Assembly: GCA_036375715.1 (NCBI GenBank)
Contig: DASVBS010000060.1
Location: forward strand, 186,001 to 250,000
Length of the DNA: 64,000 nucleotides
Direction: 5' to 3'
Source of the DNA: Longimicrobiaceae bacterium
GTDB lineage: Bacteria > Gemmatimonadota > Gemmatimonadetes > Longimicrobiales > Longimicrobiaceae
The position numbers were made by a program, and so were the translations under genes. Below the pieces are notes generated by a model. It saw only the letters and a program-made list of their open reading frames with translations, had not been told where the DNA came from and searched no databases. Positions 18,387 to 27,298 of this stretch are shown here, piece by piece; within the stretch, counting starts at the first letter, position 1, and each line of letters opens with the position of its first letter.

Positions 18387-18531
18387 AGTCGCAGCACCCT
18401 CCCCCACACCCGCCTGCCTTCTTCCGTGCTCGCGAGGTGCTGATCGTGCGATACACGCGGAGGCCCATGAAGAGCGCGGCACCGGCTACGATCAGCGCGA
18501 CGATCAGCGACTGAACCGTCTGTGGGTCCAC
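18385..18531 (-). CDS. FeoB-associated Cys-rich membrane protein (48 aa)
   Basis: This short gene reads from GTG (18531) to TAA (18387-18385). The product has one hydrophobic helix (SLIVALIVAGAALFMGLRV, residues 8-26), a basic stretch and a cysteine-rich end, AGGCGGGCCD. This is the layout of the FeoB-associated Cys-rich small proteins found after feoB in many bacteria, thought to act with the ferrous transporter. A GAGGAGGA ribosome site lies 4-5 nt upstream of the GTG, and only 10 nt separate it from feoB, so it is the last gene of the feo operon. Confidence 0.85.
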   Translation of the reverse strand: MDPQTVQSLIVALIVAGAALFMGLRVYRTISTSRARKKAGGCGGGCCD

Positions 18532-18541
18532 GATTTCCTCC

Positions 18542-20749
18542 TCAGGTACCGAATCCGAGAGCCAGGCCGCCGCGGTAGACCAGGAAGGCGGCGGTGTAAG
18601 CCAGCACCAGCATGTAGGCGAACTGGAAGCCGGCCCACTTCAATCCCTTCAGCCCTCCGCCCGTCTCCCGCACCACCACCGCGTTGGTGCTCATGCACAT
18701 CATGGCGTAGACGTAGAAGACCATCAGTGCGACTGCCACCAGCGGGGTGTAGACGGGCTCTCCGGTGAGCGGATTGATTTCCGTCCGCAGCTTCTCGCGC
18801 AGCGCCGACGAGGTCTCGTCCGCCTCGCCCACCCCGTAGATGGTCCCCATCGTCGCCACGAAGACCTCGCGGGCAGCGAAAGAGCTGAGGATCGAAACCC
18901 CGATCTTCCAGTCGAACCCGAGCGGCTCCACCAGTGGGGCCACCGCCTGGCCGGCCTGACCGAGGAAGCTCTGCGCGAGCTGCTGCTCCTGCGCCAGCTC
19001 GGGCGCGGCGGTCGGCGGCGGGGTCGACTTCGGGTAGGTCGCCAGCGCCCAGAGGACGATCGAGAGGGCAAGGATGATCGTCCCCGCGCGCTTCAGGAAC
19101 AGCCCTGCCCGGTGTGACACAGTGAGCAGCAGGCTCTTGGGATCGGGCAGCCGGTAGGGCGGCAGCTCCATGATCATCGGGCGGGTCGGCCCGCGCAGCA
19201 GCGTGCGCTTGAAGAGGGCCGCGACAGCGAGCGCCGTCACCGTGCCCAGCAGGTACATCGAGAGGAGTGTGACGCCGCGCAGGTTGAAGATCCCGGCGAC
19301 GGTGATCGGCGGAATGAAGGTGCCGATCATCAGCGTGTACACTGGCAGCCGGGCGCTACAGCTCATCAGCGGCACGACCATGATCGTGACCAGCCGGTCC
19401 TTCTCGTTCTCGATCGTGCGCGTGGCCATGATCCCCGGCACCGCACAGGCATAGCCCGAGAGCATGGGGATGAAGCTGCGCCCGTGCAGCCCCACGCCGC
19501 GCATGAAGCGGTCCATGATGAAGGCCGCCCGGGCCATGTACCCGGTGTCCTCGAGGAAGCCTATGAAGAGGAAAAGGATCACGATCTGCGGAAGGAAGAC
19601 GACCACGCTCCCCACTCCCGCGATCACTCCGTCGACGATCAGGCTCTGAAGGTCTCCTTCGGGGAGCAGCGCCCCCACCAAGTTGCCCAGCCCCGCGACC
19701 GCCCCCTCGACCGCCCCCATGACGGGCTCGGCCCAGCTGAAGATCGACTGGAAGACGATCGCCATCAGGAAGAGAAAGATCAGCGGGCCCGCCACGCGGT
19801 GGAGCAGCACCGCGTCGATCCGGTCAGTGAGGGAGTTGCCGCGTGCGGTCCGCCGGTGCACCGTGCGCTCCACCACCTCCGCGATCCACCCGTAGCGCAT
19901 CTCGGCCTCGAGGGCGCGCGGATGGTAGCCCTTCTCCTGCAATTCCTGCCGCGCGGCCTCAGCCACCTCAGCAAGATCGGCGATGCCGCGCAGGTGGCCC
20001 TCCATCTCGGTCACGGCCAGCAGCCGGAGCGCCTCCATTGCGGCGGCGGCGGGGGAGAGTCCGGCGTCGACCAGGCAGCGCTCAACGGGCGCGAGCGCTG
20101 CGGTCAGCTCCTCCGGCAGCTCCATCTTCCGCTCCGGACGCGGGAGCTCCGGGGCGCGCTCGATCGCTTTCCGCAGGACGTCCAGACCCTGGCCGCGGGT
20201 CGCAACCGTGGCCACCACCGGTGCCCCCAGCTCGAGCGTGAGCTCGACCGCATCCACCTGGATTCCGGCAGCCTCGGCAGCGTCGACCTGGTTGAGGGCG
20301 ATCACCGTCGGCAGCCCGAGCTCCAGCACCTGGCTCGCGAGGAAGAGGTTGCGCTCTAGGTTCTGCGCATCCACCACCACCACGACCACATCCTGCTCCT
20401 CCACGTCCGCAGCGCGGCCGAGCAGCACGCTCAGCGCGATCTCCTCGTCGGGGGAGCTGGCGGAGAGGCTGTAGGTGCCGGGAAGGTCGAGCACGCGCAC
20501 CCGCCGGCCCGAGGCGCTGGTGTAGCGCCCTTCGACGCGCTCCACCGTCACCCCCGAGTAGTTGCCCACCCGCTGCCGCATACCCGTGAGGGCGTTGAAC
20601 AGCGTGCTCTTGCCGGTGTTGGGATTGCCGATCAGGGCAACCCGAAGGGGGCGCTCCGCCTCGGCCCTGTGCGCATCGCCCCCGCCGCGCGAGCTTCGCG
20701 TCGACGAGGGCGATGGGGACACAGGAACGTCAGTGCCGACCGTGTTCAT
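18542..20749 (-). CDS. feoB: Ferrous iron transport protein B (FeoB)
   Basis: FeoB is the inner-membrane ferrous iron transporter with a cytoplasmic G domain. In the 735-residue protein an N-terminal tail of about 33 residues precedes the GTPase: GNPNTGKSTLFNAL (G1), NYSGVTVE (G2), DLPGTYSLSA (G3) and ALNQVDAAE (G4, NxxD). A helical regulatory domain is followed by two gate domains (IVILFLFIGFLEDTGYMAR, MLSGYACAVPGIMATRTI) and about ten membrane helices. The ATG overlaps the upstream feoA stop (ATGA). The operon is feoA-feoA-feoB-Cys-rich protein. Confidence 0.96.
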   Translation of the reverse strand: MNTVGTDVPVSPSPSSTRSSRGGGDAHRAEAERPLRVALIGNPNTGKSTLFNALTGMRQRVGNYSGVTVERVEGRYTSASGRRVRVLDLPGTYSLSASSPDEEIALSVLLGRAADVEEQDVVVVVVDAQNLERNLFLASQVLELGLPTVIALNQVDAAEAAGIQVDAVELTLELGAPVVATVATRGQGLDVLRKAIERAPELPRPERKMELPEELTAALAPVERCLVDAGLSPAAAAMEALRLLAVTEMEGHLRGIADLAEVAEAARQELQEKGYHPRALEAEMRYGWIAEVVERTVHRRTARGNSLTDRIDAVLLHRVAGPLIFLFLMAIVFQSIFSWAEPVMGAVEGAVAGLGNLVGALLPEGDLQSLIVDGVIAGVGSVVVFLPQIVILFLFIGFLEDTGYMARAAFIMDRFMRGVGLHGRSFIPMLSGYACAVPGIMATRTIENEKDRLVTIMVVPLMSCSARLPVYTLMIGTFIPPITVAGIFNLRGVTLLSMYLLGTVTALAVAALFKRTLLRGPTRPMIMELPPYRLPDPKSLLLTVSHRAGLFLKRAGTIILALSIVLWALATYPKSTPPPTAAPELAQEQQLAQSFLGQAGQAVAPLVEPLGFDWKIGVSILSSFAAREVFVATMGTIYGVGEADETSSALREKLRTEINPLTGEPVYTPLVAVALMVFYVYAMMCMSTNAVVVRETGGGLKGLKWAGFQFAYMLVLAYTAAFLVYRGGLALGFGT

Positions 20750-20973
20750 CCATCTACCGTGATGTGCTCCGCCTCCGCGCGGCGCAGTGTCAGCATGAAG
20801 CCTCGCAGCCGGACCTCGATGGGATCGCCGAGCGGGGCAGCGCGAATGACCTCGATCGTGGCCCCGCGCGTGATGCCGAGATCCATGAGCCGCTTCATCG
20901 CCGGCCGGGTTTCGTCGATCTGTGTAACCCGACCCTTCTCCCCCGGCCGCAGCCGGGCCAACGACCTCGACAC
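20746..20973 (-). CDS. feoA: FeoA-domain protein, second of two
   Basis: A 75-residue single SH3-like FeoA domain, thought to modulate FeoB on the cytoplasmic face. Family features are SLARLRPGEKGRV, MKRLMDLGITRGATIEVIR and GDPIEVRLRGFMLTLRRAEA. I placed the start at GTG 20973, two bases after the TGA of the preceding feoA-like gene. The open frame runs further upstream (to 21183), but that part is antisense-free filler in the first feoA gene. The stop overlaps feoB. Confidence 0.88.
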   Translation of the reverse strand: MSRSLARLRPGEKGRVTQIDETRPAMKRLMDLGITRGATIEVIRAAPLGDPIEVRLRGFMLTLRRAEAEHITVDG

Positions 20974-20975
20974 GA

Positions 20976-21263
20976 TCAGGAGCCCAGAGGGAGCACGGTG
21001 ATCACCGACGCGAGCGCGGCACCGACGGCCACCCGTGATCCGCGTACGTCCAGCAGCAAGCCATCCTGTGACTCGAGGACGCGCACGCAGGCCCCCTCGA
21101 AGAGCCCTAGGTTGCGGAGCCGCTCCGCCTCGCAACCTTCGCAATCCATCCGTAGCACCGCCGCACGGATTCCACGCCGGCACACCGACAGTGGACAGGC
21201 GGTACAGCGGGCCCTCTCGCGGGCCGTGTCAGGAGTGATTCGACGAAGCCAGGCGGTGAGCAT
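20976..21263 (-). CDS. FeoA-like protein with Cys-rich N-terminus, first of two
   Basis: A 95-residue protein whose C-terminal half is a FeoA domain (AERLRNLGLFEGACVRVLES, GLLLDVRGSRVAVGAALAS). The N-terminal half holds five cysteines, in CTACPLSVC and MDCEGCEAE, which single FeoA proteins lack. These could bind a metal or Fe-S centre; that is inference. It is the first gene of the operon, starting at ATG 21263, 15 nt downstream of a Fur-like palindrome. It could be a diverged FeoA or an iron-sensing partner. Confidence 0.75.
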   Translation of the reverse strand: MLTAWLRRITPDTARERARCTACPLSVCRRGIRAAVLRMDCEGCEAERLRNLGLFEGACVRVLESQDGLLLDVRGSRVAVGAALASVITVLPLGS

Positions 21264-21277
21264 GTACTGTGATCGTG

Positions 21278-21294
21278 TTGAGAATCAATTTCAA
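21278..21294 (-). promoter_or_regulatory. Fur-like operator upstream of the feo operon
   Basis: TTGAGAATCAATTTCAA is an imperfect 17-nt palindrome that matches the 7-1-7 Fur box TGATAATNATTATCA at 11 of 14 positions. It lies 15 nt upstream of the first feoA start on the reverse strand, where a bound repressor would block transcription. Confidence 0.65.
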
Positions 21295-21383
21295 CCAAGG
21301 GCAAGTATAGAGTAACCCTGCCGGGTTCGCAAGGAACCGCCACGCATGAGCATTCGTGCGCGCCCGGAGAGGTGACACAACTC

Positions 21384-21412
21384 TCGACATCGACGGCAGA
21401 TCCGGTTAAAAT
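21384..21412 (+). promoter_or_regulatory. Predicted housekeeping promoter of glyA
   Basis: TCGACA (21384-21389, 5 of 6 to TTGACA) and TAAAAT (21407-21412, 5 of 6 to TATAAT) are separated by 17 nt. Transcription would start near 21419, just after the first possible ATG of glyA (21416), which argues for the downstream start at 21455. Confidence 0.55.
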
Positions 21413-21454
21413 CCCATGCTTCCGAAGCCGCCTCGCGAACCCGATCCGCTGACC

Positions 21455-22705
21455 ATGGAAGCCCTCAACGATACAGATTTCGAGATCCACGACCTCCTCG
21501 TCGCGGAAGCCGACCGGCAGGAGAACCAGCTGGAGATGATCGCCTCGGAGAACTTCGTTTCCCAGGCGGTGCTGCAGGCGATGGGCTCCGTGCTGACCAA
21601 CAAGTACGCCGAGGGGTACCCCGGCAAGCGCTACTACGGCGGGTGCGAGGTGGTCGACGAGGTCGAGCGCCTCGCGCAGCAGCGGCTGCTGGAGCTCTTC
21701 GGTGCCGACCATGCCAATGTGCAGCCCCATTCGGGCGCCCAGGCGAACATGGCGGCGTATTTCGCGCTGCTCGAGCCCGGCGACACCATCCTCGGGATGA
21801 ACCTCTCCGAGGGAGGGCACCTGACGCACGGTTCGCCGGTGAATTTCAGCGGGCGGCTGTATAATGTGATCGCCTACGGCGTTCGCCCCGACGATCACCG
21901 GGTCGATTACGCCCAGGTGCGCGATCTGGCGCTCCAGCACCGGCCGAAGCTGATCGTCGCCGGGGCCAGCGCTTATCCGCGCACGCTGGATTTCGAGGCG
22001 TTCGCCGAGATCGCGCGCGAGTCCGGGGCGCGGCTGATGGTCGACATGGCGCATATCGCCGGGCTGGTGGCCGCGGGGCTGCACCCGAGCCCCGTCCCGT
22101 TCGCGGACGTCGTCACCTCGACCACGCACAAGACGCTGCGCGGACCGCGGGGCGGGCTCATCCTGTGCACGGAAGAGCATGCGCGCGTCGTAGACAAGCA
22201 GATCTTCCCGGGCATCCAGGGCGGTCCGCTGATGCACGTCATCGCCGCCAAGGCGGTGTCGTTCAAGGAGGCGCTGCAGCCCGAATTCAAGGAGTACATC
22301 AGGCAGGTCGTCGCCAACGCGGCGGCGCTGGCCGAGGCGCTGCTGGAGCTGGGTTTCGACCTCGTTTCAGGTGGCACTGACACCCATCTCCTGCTGGTCG
22401 ACCTGCGGGGGAAGGGAATCACCGGGCGCGACGCCGAGCGCGCACTGGACCGCGCGGGGATCACGGTGAACAAGAACACCGTACCGGGCGAGACTGCCTC
22501 CCCCTTCGTTACCTCCGGGATCCGCATCGGCACGCCGGCGCTGACCACGCGCGGGCTGGGCGTGACGGAGATGCGGGAGATCGCCCGGATGATCGATGCC
22601 GTGGTCTCCGCGCCGGACGACGAGGCCGTGCTGGAGCGCGTTCGCGGCGAGGTGCGCGAGATCTGCGCACGTTTCCCCCTCTTCGGATCCTGGGCCCGGG
22701 CGTAA
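21455..22705 (+). CDS. glyA: Serine hydroxymethyltransferase (GlyA)
   Basis: GlyA is a PLP enzyme that interconverts serine and glycine while loading tetrahydrofolate. Conserved segments include [11 protein letters not shown] near the N-terminus, [43 protein letters not shown] and [14 protein letters not shown] with the PLP lysine. An ATG at 21416 would add 13 residues, but the predicted promoter places the transcript start near 21419 and SHMT proteins normally begin about here, so I chose ATG 21455 (416 residues). It is divergent from the feo operon. No riboswitch is visible upstream. Confidence 0.95.
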   Translation: MEALNDTDFEIHDLLVAEADRQENQLEMIASENFVSQAVLQAMGSVLTNKYAEGYPGKRYYGGCEVVDEVERLAQQRLLELFGADHANVQPHSGAQANMAAYFALLEPGDTILGMNLSEGGHLTHGSPVNFSGRLYNVIAYGVRPDDHRVDYAQVRDLALQHRPKLIVAGASAYPRTLDFEAFAEIARESGARLMVDMAHIAGLVAAGLHPSPVPFADVVTSTTHKTLRGPRGGLILCTEEHARVVDKQIFPGIQGGPLMHVIAAKAVSFKEALQPEFKEYIRQVVANAAALAEALLELGFDLVSGGTDTHLLLVDLRGKGITGRDAERALDRAGITVNKNTVPGETASPFVTSGIRIGTPALTTRGLGVTEMREIARMIDAVVSAPDDEAVLERVRGEVREICARFPLFGSWARA

Positions 22706-22764
22706 CCGCTTCTCTCCGAGAGCCGGGTTATATTGGTGCGTGAATCGGCAGAACCTGGAGTGTA

Positions 22765-24150
22765 ATGGCCGGGATGAAGGCGTATATCGAGACCTACGGC
22801 TGCCAGATGAACCTCAGCGACACCGAGTTGATGAGGGGCATTCTGGCGGAGCACGGTTATGGCGAGGCGGAAAGCCCCGACGACGCCGATGTGATCCTGG
22901 TCAACACCTGTGCGGTGAGAGATCACGCGGAGCAGCGGGTGCTGGGGCGCGTGGGTCAGCTACAGCGGTACCGGGAGGGGCGCCCCGGGGTGATCATCGG
23001 AGTCACCGGCTGCATGGCCCAGCGCATGGGGGAGGATCTCCTCAGCCGCTCCGGCGGGGTGGACCTGGTGATGGGTCCTGACGGCTACCGGCGCCTGCCC
23101 GAAGCGATCGCCTCCCTGCGGTCCCGGTCCGCTGGTCCGCCTCCCGCTTCCCGGTCGCTGCCGGTGATGGGCCAGGGGCAGCGTGGGCTCACGGTGCTCG
23201 ACTTCGACCCGTTCGAGAACTACGAGGGGGTGGTGCCGCGGCGCACCACGAGCGTCTCCGCCTGGGTCCCGGTGCAGCGCGGGTGCAATTATCGCTGCAC
23301 GTACTGCATTGTCCCCTACGTTCGCGGCAATGAAAAGAACCGCGCCCCGGCGGAGATCCTGCACGAGGTCCGCGCCCTGGTGGACAGCGGCGTGGTGGAG
23401 GTGACGCTGTTGGGGCAGACGGTCAACTCCTACCGGGCGCAGGGGTGGGATTTCCCGCGTTTGCTGCGAGAGGTGGCGCGCGTCCCGGGCATTCGCAGGG
23501 TTCGCTTCACCTCGCCTCATCCGAACGACTTCACGCGCGAGCTGGTGGAGGTGATGGCGGAGGAGCCGGCCGTCTGCAACCAGCTCCACCTGCCGGTCCA
23601 GTCGGGTCACAACCGCACCCTGAAGCGGATGCTGAGGCGGTACACAGTCGAGGAGTACCGGGAGAAGATCTCGTGGGTACGTGAAGCGATTCCGGAGATC
23701 GCCCTCTCCACCGACGTGATCGTCGCCTTCCCCGGCGAGACCGAGGAGGAGTTCGAGGCCACGCTCGATCTGATGCGGGAGATTCGCTTCGACGACGCGT
23801 ACCTGTACCGGTTCTCGCCGCGGGAGGGGACTCCCGCAACGAGGCTTCCGGCGGACCAGTTCCTGTCGGAGGAGGTGGCCCACCAGCGCCTGCGGCGGCT
23901 GATCGACGTGCACCGCGAGATCCAGACGGAGATCTATCGCTCGCGGTTGGGTCGGGTGGAGGAGGTGCTGGTGGAGAAGGAGGCCCGGCGGGGGGGCCTG
24001 CAGGGCCGCACGGAAGGGAACAAGGTTGTTTCGTTCGAGGGCCCGCTGTCGCTGGTGGGCCAGTTCGTCCACGTGCGTCTGCTGGAGACGACGGGAGCCA
24101 CCTTTACCGGCGAGCTGGTGCGGGACGGGAGCCAGCAGCGCGTGGCATGA
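22765..24150 (+). CDS. miaB: tRNA-2-methylthio-N6-dimethylallyladenosine synthase (MiaB)
   Basis: MiaB is a radical SAM methylthiotransferase that modifies i6A37 in tRNAs. The 461-residue protein has the UPF0004 domain with YIETYGCQMNLSDTE, VNTCAVRDHAEQR and GVTGCMAQ (three cysteines for the auxiliary cluster). The radical SAM core has RGCNYRCTYCIVPYVRG (CxxxCxxC, about residue 170), and a C-terminal TRAM domain follows (EEVLVEKEARRGGLQGRTEG). The sequence VPYVRGNEKNR fits MiaB better than RimO or MtaB. An upstream TATATT near 22728 may be a -10 box. Confidence 0.93.
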   Translation: MAGMKAYIETYGCQMNLSDTELMRGILAEHGYGEAESPDDADVILVNTCAVRDHAEQRVLGRVGQLQRYREGRPGVIIGVTGCMAQRMGEDLLSRSGGVDLVMGPDGYRRLPEAIASLRSRSAGPPPASRSLPVMGQGQRGLTVLDFDPFENYEGVVPRRTTSVSAWVPVQRGCNYRCTYCIVPYVRGNEKNRAPAEILHEVRALVDSGVVEVTLLGQTVNSYRAQGWDFPRLLREVARVPGIRRVRFTSPHPNDFTRELVEVMAEEPAVCNQLHLPVQSGHNRTLKRMLRRYTVEEYREKISWVREAIPEIALSTDVIVAFPGETEEEFEATLDLMREIRFDDAYLYRFSPREGTPATRLPADQFLSEEVAHQRLRRLIDVHREIQTEIYRSRLGRVEEVLVEKEARRGGLQGRTEGNKVVSFEGPLSLVGQFVHVRLLETTGATFTGELVRDGSQQRVA

Positions 24151-24581
24151 GCCGGAGGCTCGCGTGGCGTTGGGCTGCGCTGGCGCTGATCGCCCTCCTG
24201 GCGGCGCTCTTCGCTTCGTTCAACACGGGAGAACGGGTGGCGCTCGACCTGGGCTTCACCACGCTCTACCGGGTGCCGCTGGTTCCGCTGATCTTCCTGG
24301 CGTTTCTCCTGGGAATGGTCACCATGTTCCTGGTGGGGCTTCGGCACGACCTGCGGGTGCGCCGGGCCCTCCGGGAGGCGGGGTTCGCGGAGGTCGATAG
24401 CCCTCATCGACCGCGGCGGTCTCCGCCTGTTGAGCGAGACCGGTTGGCTGACGGAGTCGATCCGGGTCGCGACGATTCCCCCGGCTGGGTGTCGGCCCCG
24501 CGTCCCCATGCACCACCTGCCGAGGCACCGCCACCCGGCGGCGACGGCGACGCGGAACCGCCACCGCGCTATCCTCCGTGA
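24147..24581 (+). CDS. LapA-domain (DUF1049-like) small membrane protein
   Basis: A 144-residue protein with two hydrophobic helices near the N-terminus (about 10-25 and 45-65) separated by FNTGERVALDLGFTTLYRVP, the pattern of LapA/YciS-type proteins that act in envelope biogenesis. The second half is proline-rich and low-complexity, likely disordered (HAPPAEAPPPGGDGDAEPP). It overlaps miaB by ATGA and ends 3 nt before comEC. The family call is from architecture and short motifs only. Confidence 0.6.
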   Translation: MSRRLAWRWAALALIALLAALFASFNTGERVALDLGFTTLYRVPLVPLIFLAFLLGMVTMFLVGLRHDLRVRRALREAGFAEVDSPHRPRRSPPVERDRLADGVDPGRDDSPGWVSAPRPHAPPAEAPPPGGDGDAEPPPRYPP

Positions 24582-24584
24582 CCT

Positions 24585-26921
24585 GTGTTCCTCCCTCCCC
24601 TCGTCGTTGTCGTCCTCGTCTTCCTCGCTGGTCTTCTCCCCGCACTCCGCTTCGCTCCACCGGCCCTTCCCCTCTGGCTGAGCACCGCTGCCATCCTGCT
24701 GGCGTGCTGGAGGCAGACGCCCCGCCCGAGTGGCGGGAAGGACCTGCACGAGCTGCTGCTGGTTGCCGCCTTCGCCGGCGCGGGCGCATCGCTGGGGGCG
24801 CTGCGCGCGGCCTCTTCCGATTGCCGGCTCAGTCTACCGGATCAGGCGAAGGTGGAGGTCGAGGGGGTGCTCGGAGCGGGCATCTTCCCGGGGGAGGCCG
24901 CGGACGGCCCTCCACTCCTACCGCTCGAGCACGCGGTCATCCGTCGAGGAGAGCAGCGGTGCAGGGCACCGGTGCGGACTCTGCTTCCGTGGGGGGCGCC
25001 CGCGGCCCTCGCGGGCAGCCGCGTTGTCTTCGAAGGGACCTGGGTGCGCAGCCGCCGCCTCGACAACGGTGGACCCTGGCCGGTGGACGGGTTTCGCGCC
25101 GGCTACCTCCGTTCGGTCGATAGCCTCCGGATCGAGCCGCCTGCCTTCTCACGCCATCCGCTGCTCACGTTGCGCGGGCGCACGGAGGCCCACCTGCACG
25201 ATATCTTCCCGCGCCACTTCGGCATGGTCGAGGCGTTGCTCCTCGGGAGGAGGGAGCGCCTCGACCCGGAAGTCCGCAATCGCTTCGCTCGCGCCGGACT
25301 TTCCCACCTGCTGGCCATCTCCGGGAGCCATGTGGCGGTCTTCGCCGCCGTGCTGCTGGTGCTGGGGAGCGCGCTACGCATGCCCCGCCGGCGAATCACC
25401 TGGAGCACCATCGGCCTGACGTCCGTCTACCTGGCCGTGATCGGAGCGCCCGCCTCGGCCGCGCGAGCGGGAGTGATGGTGACCCTTGCGCTGCTGTCCG
25501 TGCTGCTGCAGCGGCCGGCGGCCGTACTGCCCATTGCGGCGGGCACCACGCTCTTGCTCCTGGCCATCGACCCTCTTGCCGTCCTCGACGTCGGCCTGCA
25601 GCTCTCTTTCGCAGGCGTGTTCGGAATCATTGCCGGGCAGCGGATCTTCGGTCGCAGGGTGGCGCGCATGACCCGTGGTACTCCGTGGAAGTGGATCGCG
25701 GACACCACCCTCGTGAGCGTAGCCGCCTTCCTCGCCACCGCTCCGATCACCGCCTACCACTTCGGCACTGTCGCGCCGATCGCCATCCTCTCCAACCTGC
25801 CGGCGATTCCGCTGACCAGCCTGGCGCTCATCGGGGTGCTGGCTGCGGCGGTGGCTGCGCCGGTGCGGCCCCTTGCGGACCTGCTAGCCTCCGGCGCGGG
25901 GCTCTCGCTGGATCTGCTCGACCGGGTGGCCACGGTCGCCGCCAATGCTCCCTACGCGAACGCCACCGTCGACCGGGCCGATCTATTTGCCTGGGGTCTC
26001 GCAACCGTCGCGGCGGGCACCACGCTGGTGCTCGTGCGGCGCGGGAGCGGTCTGGTCCGCGCCACCGTCGCGACCGGCGTCGCGGCCACCGCCATCATCG
26101 TCTGGCCGATCGCCGTCAACGCCTCCTCTCGCGGCCTGGAGATCCACTTCATCGACGTGGGGCAGGGAGATGCGATTGCCGTTCGCACGCCGCGGGGACG
26201 CTGGCTGCTCGTGGATGCGGGGCCGCGAGGGAGGGAATACGACGCAGGGGAGCGCAGGGTGGTCCCCTTCTTCCGAGCCCGTGGTGTGGGCCGGTTGTCA
26301 GCGCTGATCCTGACGCACCCCGATCTGGATCACATCGGCGGCGCACCGGCGGTTCTGCGCGCATTGGAGGTGGAGCGCATCATCGAGCCTGGCCTGGCCG
26401 TCGGGAAGGAGCTCTACCTCGAGTTGCTGCAGGAGGTACAGAGCGAAGGGGCGGAATGGCTTGCCGCGCGAGATGGCCGGGTGTTGCGCCTGGATGGAAT
26501 CGAGCTACGCTTTCTCTGGCCTGATCGAGTGCTCCTCGCCGGAGAAGTGGAGACGAACGAGGCGAGCGCCGTCGCGCTGCTCCGCTACGGTGAGTTCTCG
26601 CTCCTGCTCCCTGGCGACGCCTCATCCGACGTGGAACGGGAGCTGATTCGCAGGTATGGGGCGCACCTGGACGCGGACGTGCTCAAGGCGGGCCACCACG
26701 GCAGCGCGACCTCCACCTCGGCGAGCTTTCTGCAAGCTGTCGATCCCGAGCTCGTGGTCATCTCGGTCGGTCGGGGCAATCGCTACGGTCATCCCGCGCC
26801 GGCTGTCCTGGCCAGGCTCCGCTCCACCGGAGTCGACGTGGCCAGGACCGACGAGGAGGGGACGATCTCCCTCCGCGTCCGTGATGAGAACCAGGATCGA
26901 CCCGAACGAATCGGAGAATGA
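24585..26921 (+). CDS. comEC: ComEC/Rec2-type DNA uptake channel
   Basis: ComEC carries single-stranded DNA across the inner membrane during natural transformation. The 778-residue protein has the full three-part layout: N-terminal DUF4131-like OB region, central Competence domain with about eight helices (LLAISGSHVAVFAAVLLVL, ARAGVMVTLALLSVLLQRP) and a C-terminal metallo-beta-lactamase domain (IHFIDVGQGDAIAVRTP, LTHPDLDHIGG, LKAGHHGSATSTS). The HxDxDH-type zinc motif is intact, suggesting an active nuclease part. GTG start at 24585. No other competence gene is nearby. Confidence 0.92.
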   Translation: MFLPPLVVVVLVFLAGLLPALRFAPPALPLWLSTAAILLACWRQTPRPSGGKDLHELLLVAAFAGAGASLGALRAASSDCRLSLPDQAKVEVEGVLGAGIFPGEAADGPPLLPLEHAVIRRGEQRCRAPVRTLLPWGAPAALAGSRVVFEGTWVRSRRLDNGGPWPVDGFRAGYLRSVDSLRIEPPAFSRHPLLTLRGRTEAHLHDIFPRHFGMVEALLLGRRERLDPEVRNRFARAGLSHLLAISGSHVAVFAAVLLVLGSALRMPRRRITWSTIGLTSVYLAVIGAPASAARAGVMVTLALLSVLLQRPAAVLPIAAGTTLLLLAIDPLAVLDVGLQLSFAGVFGIIAGQRIFGRRVARMTRGTPWKWIADTTLVSVAAFLATAPITAYHFGTVAPIAILSNLPAIPLTSLALIGVLAAAVAAPVRPLADLLASGAGLSLDLLDRVATVAANAPYANATVDRADLFAWGLATVAAGTTLVLVRRGSGLVRATVATGVAATAIIVWPIAVNASSRGLEIHFIDVGQGDAIAVRTPRGRWLLVDAGPRGREYDAGERRVVPFFRARGVGRLSALILTHPDLDHIGGAPAVLRALEVERIIEPGLAVGKELYLELLQEVQSEGAEWLAARDGRVLRLDGIELRFLWPDRVLLAGEVETNEASAVALLRYGEFSLLLPGDASSDVERELIRRYGAHLDADVLKAGHHGSATSTSASFLQAVDPELVVISVGRGNRYGHPAPAVLARLRSTGVDVARTDEEGTISLRVRDENQDRPERIGE

Positions 26922-27298
26922 GGCTCTTGCGGCGGGCTACCAACCTGCTTTTCGGCGACCCCATGGAGCCGCCCGCGGAGCTGCCGCCGGACAGCCTTCC
27001 ACACGGCGTGAGATTGCGCCGCGGACGGCTCGTGCCGCGGATCGGCGGGCTGCTGATCCGCTCACGCTACCCCGCTGCCGCCGTCACCCTGCGGCGCACG
27101 ATCATTTTAGACCCCGCGGCGCGGCTCACGCCCGAGCTGCTCGCGCACGAGCTCGCCCACGTGCGTCAGTGGCGCGCCGATCCCCTCTTCCCGCTCCGCT
27201 ACACCCTGGCCACCCTCCGCTTCGGCTACCACGACAATCCTTACGAAGTGGAAGCCCGGGAGGCTGCCCGCCGTCACTCCTCCGCCATGAACGGATAG
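26918..27298 (+). CDS. Small zincin-like protein (HExxH)
   Basis: A 126-residue protein with no membrane segment. It carries LLAHELAHVRQWRADP (about residue 80), the HExxH zinc motif of gluzincins/DUF4157-like proteins, and a downstream NPYEVEAREAARRH in which a Glu could be the third ligand. The N-terminal half has a basic, beta-rich stretch ending in RRTIILDPAARLTPE, typical of these one-domain peptidase-like proteins. It overlaps comEC by ATGA and its 3' end overlaps the convergent pruA by 25 nt. Substrate unknown. Confidence 0.65.
   Translation: MRLLRRATNLLFGDPMEPPAELPPDSLPHGVRLRRGRLVPRIGGLLIRSRYPAAAVTLRRTIILDPAARLTPELLAHELAHVRQWRADPLFPLRYTLATLRFGYHDNPYEVEAREAARRHSSAMNG

Noticed and set aside
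20979-21183. N-terminal extension of the second FeoA (145-aa version)
   Set aside because: The extra part overlaps the first feoA-like gene in another frame and has no FeoA homology, so GTG 20973 is preferred.
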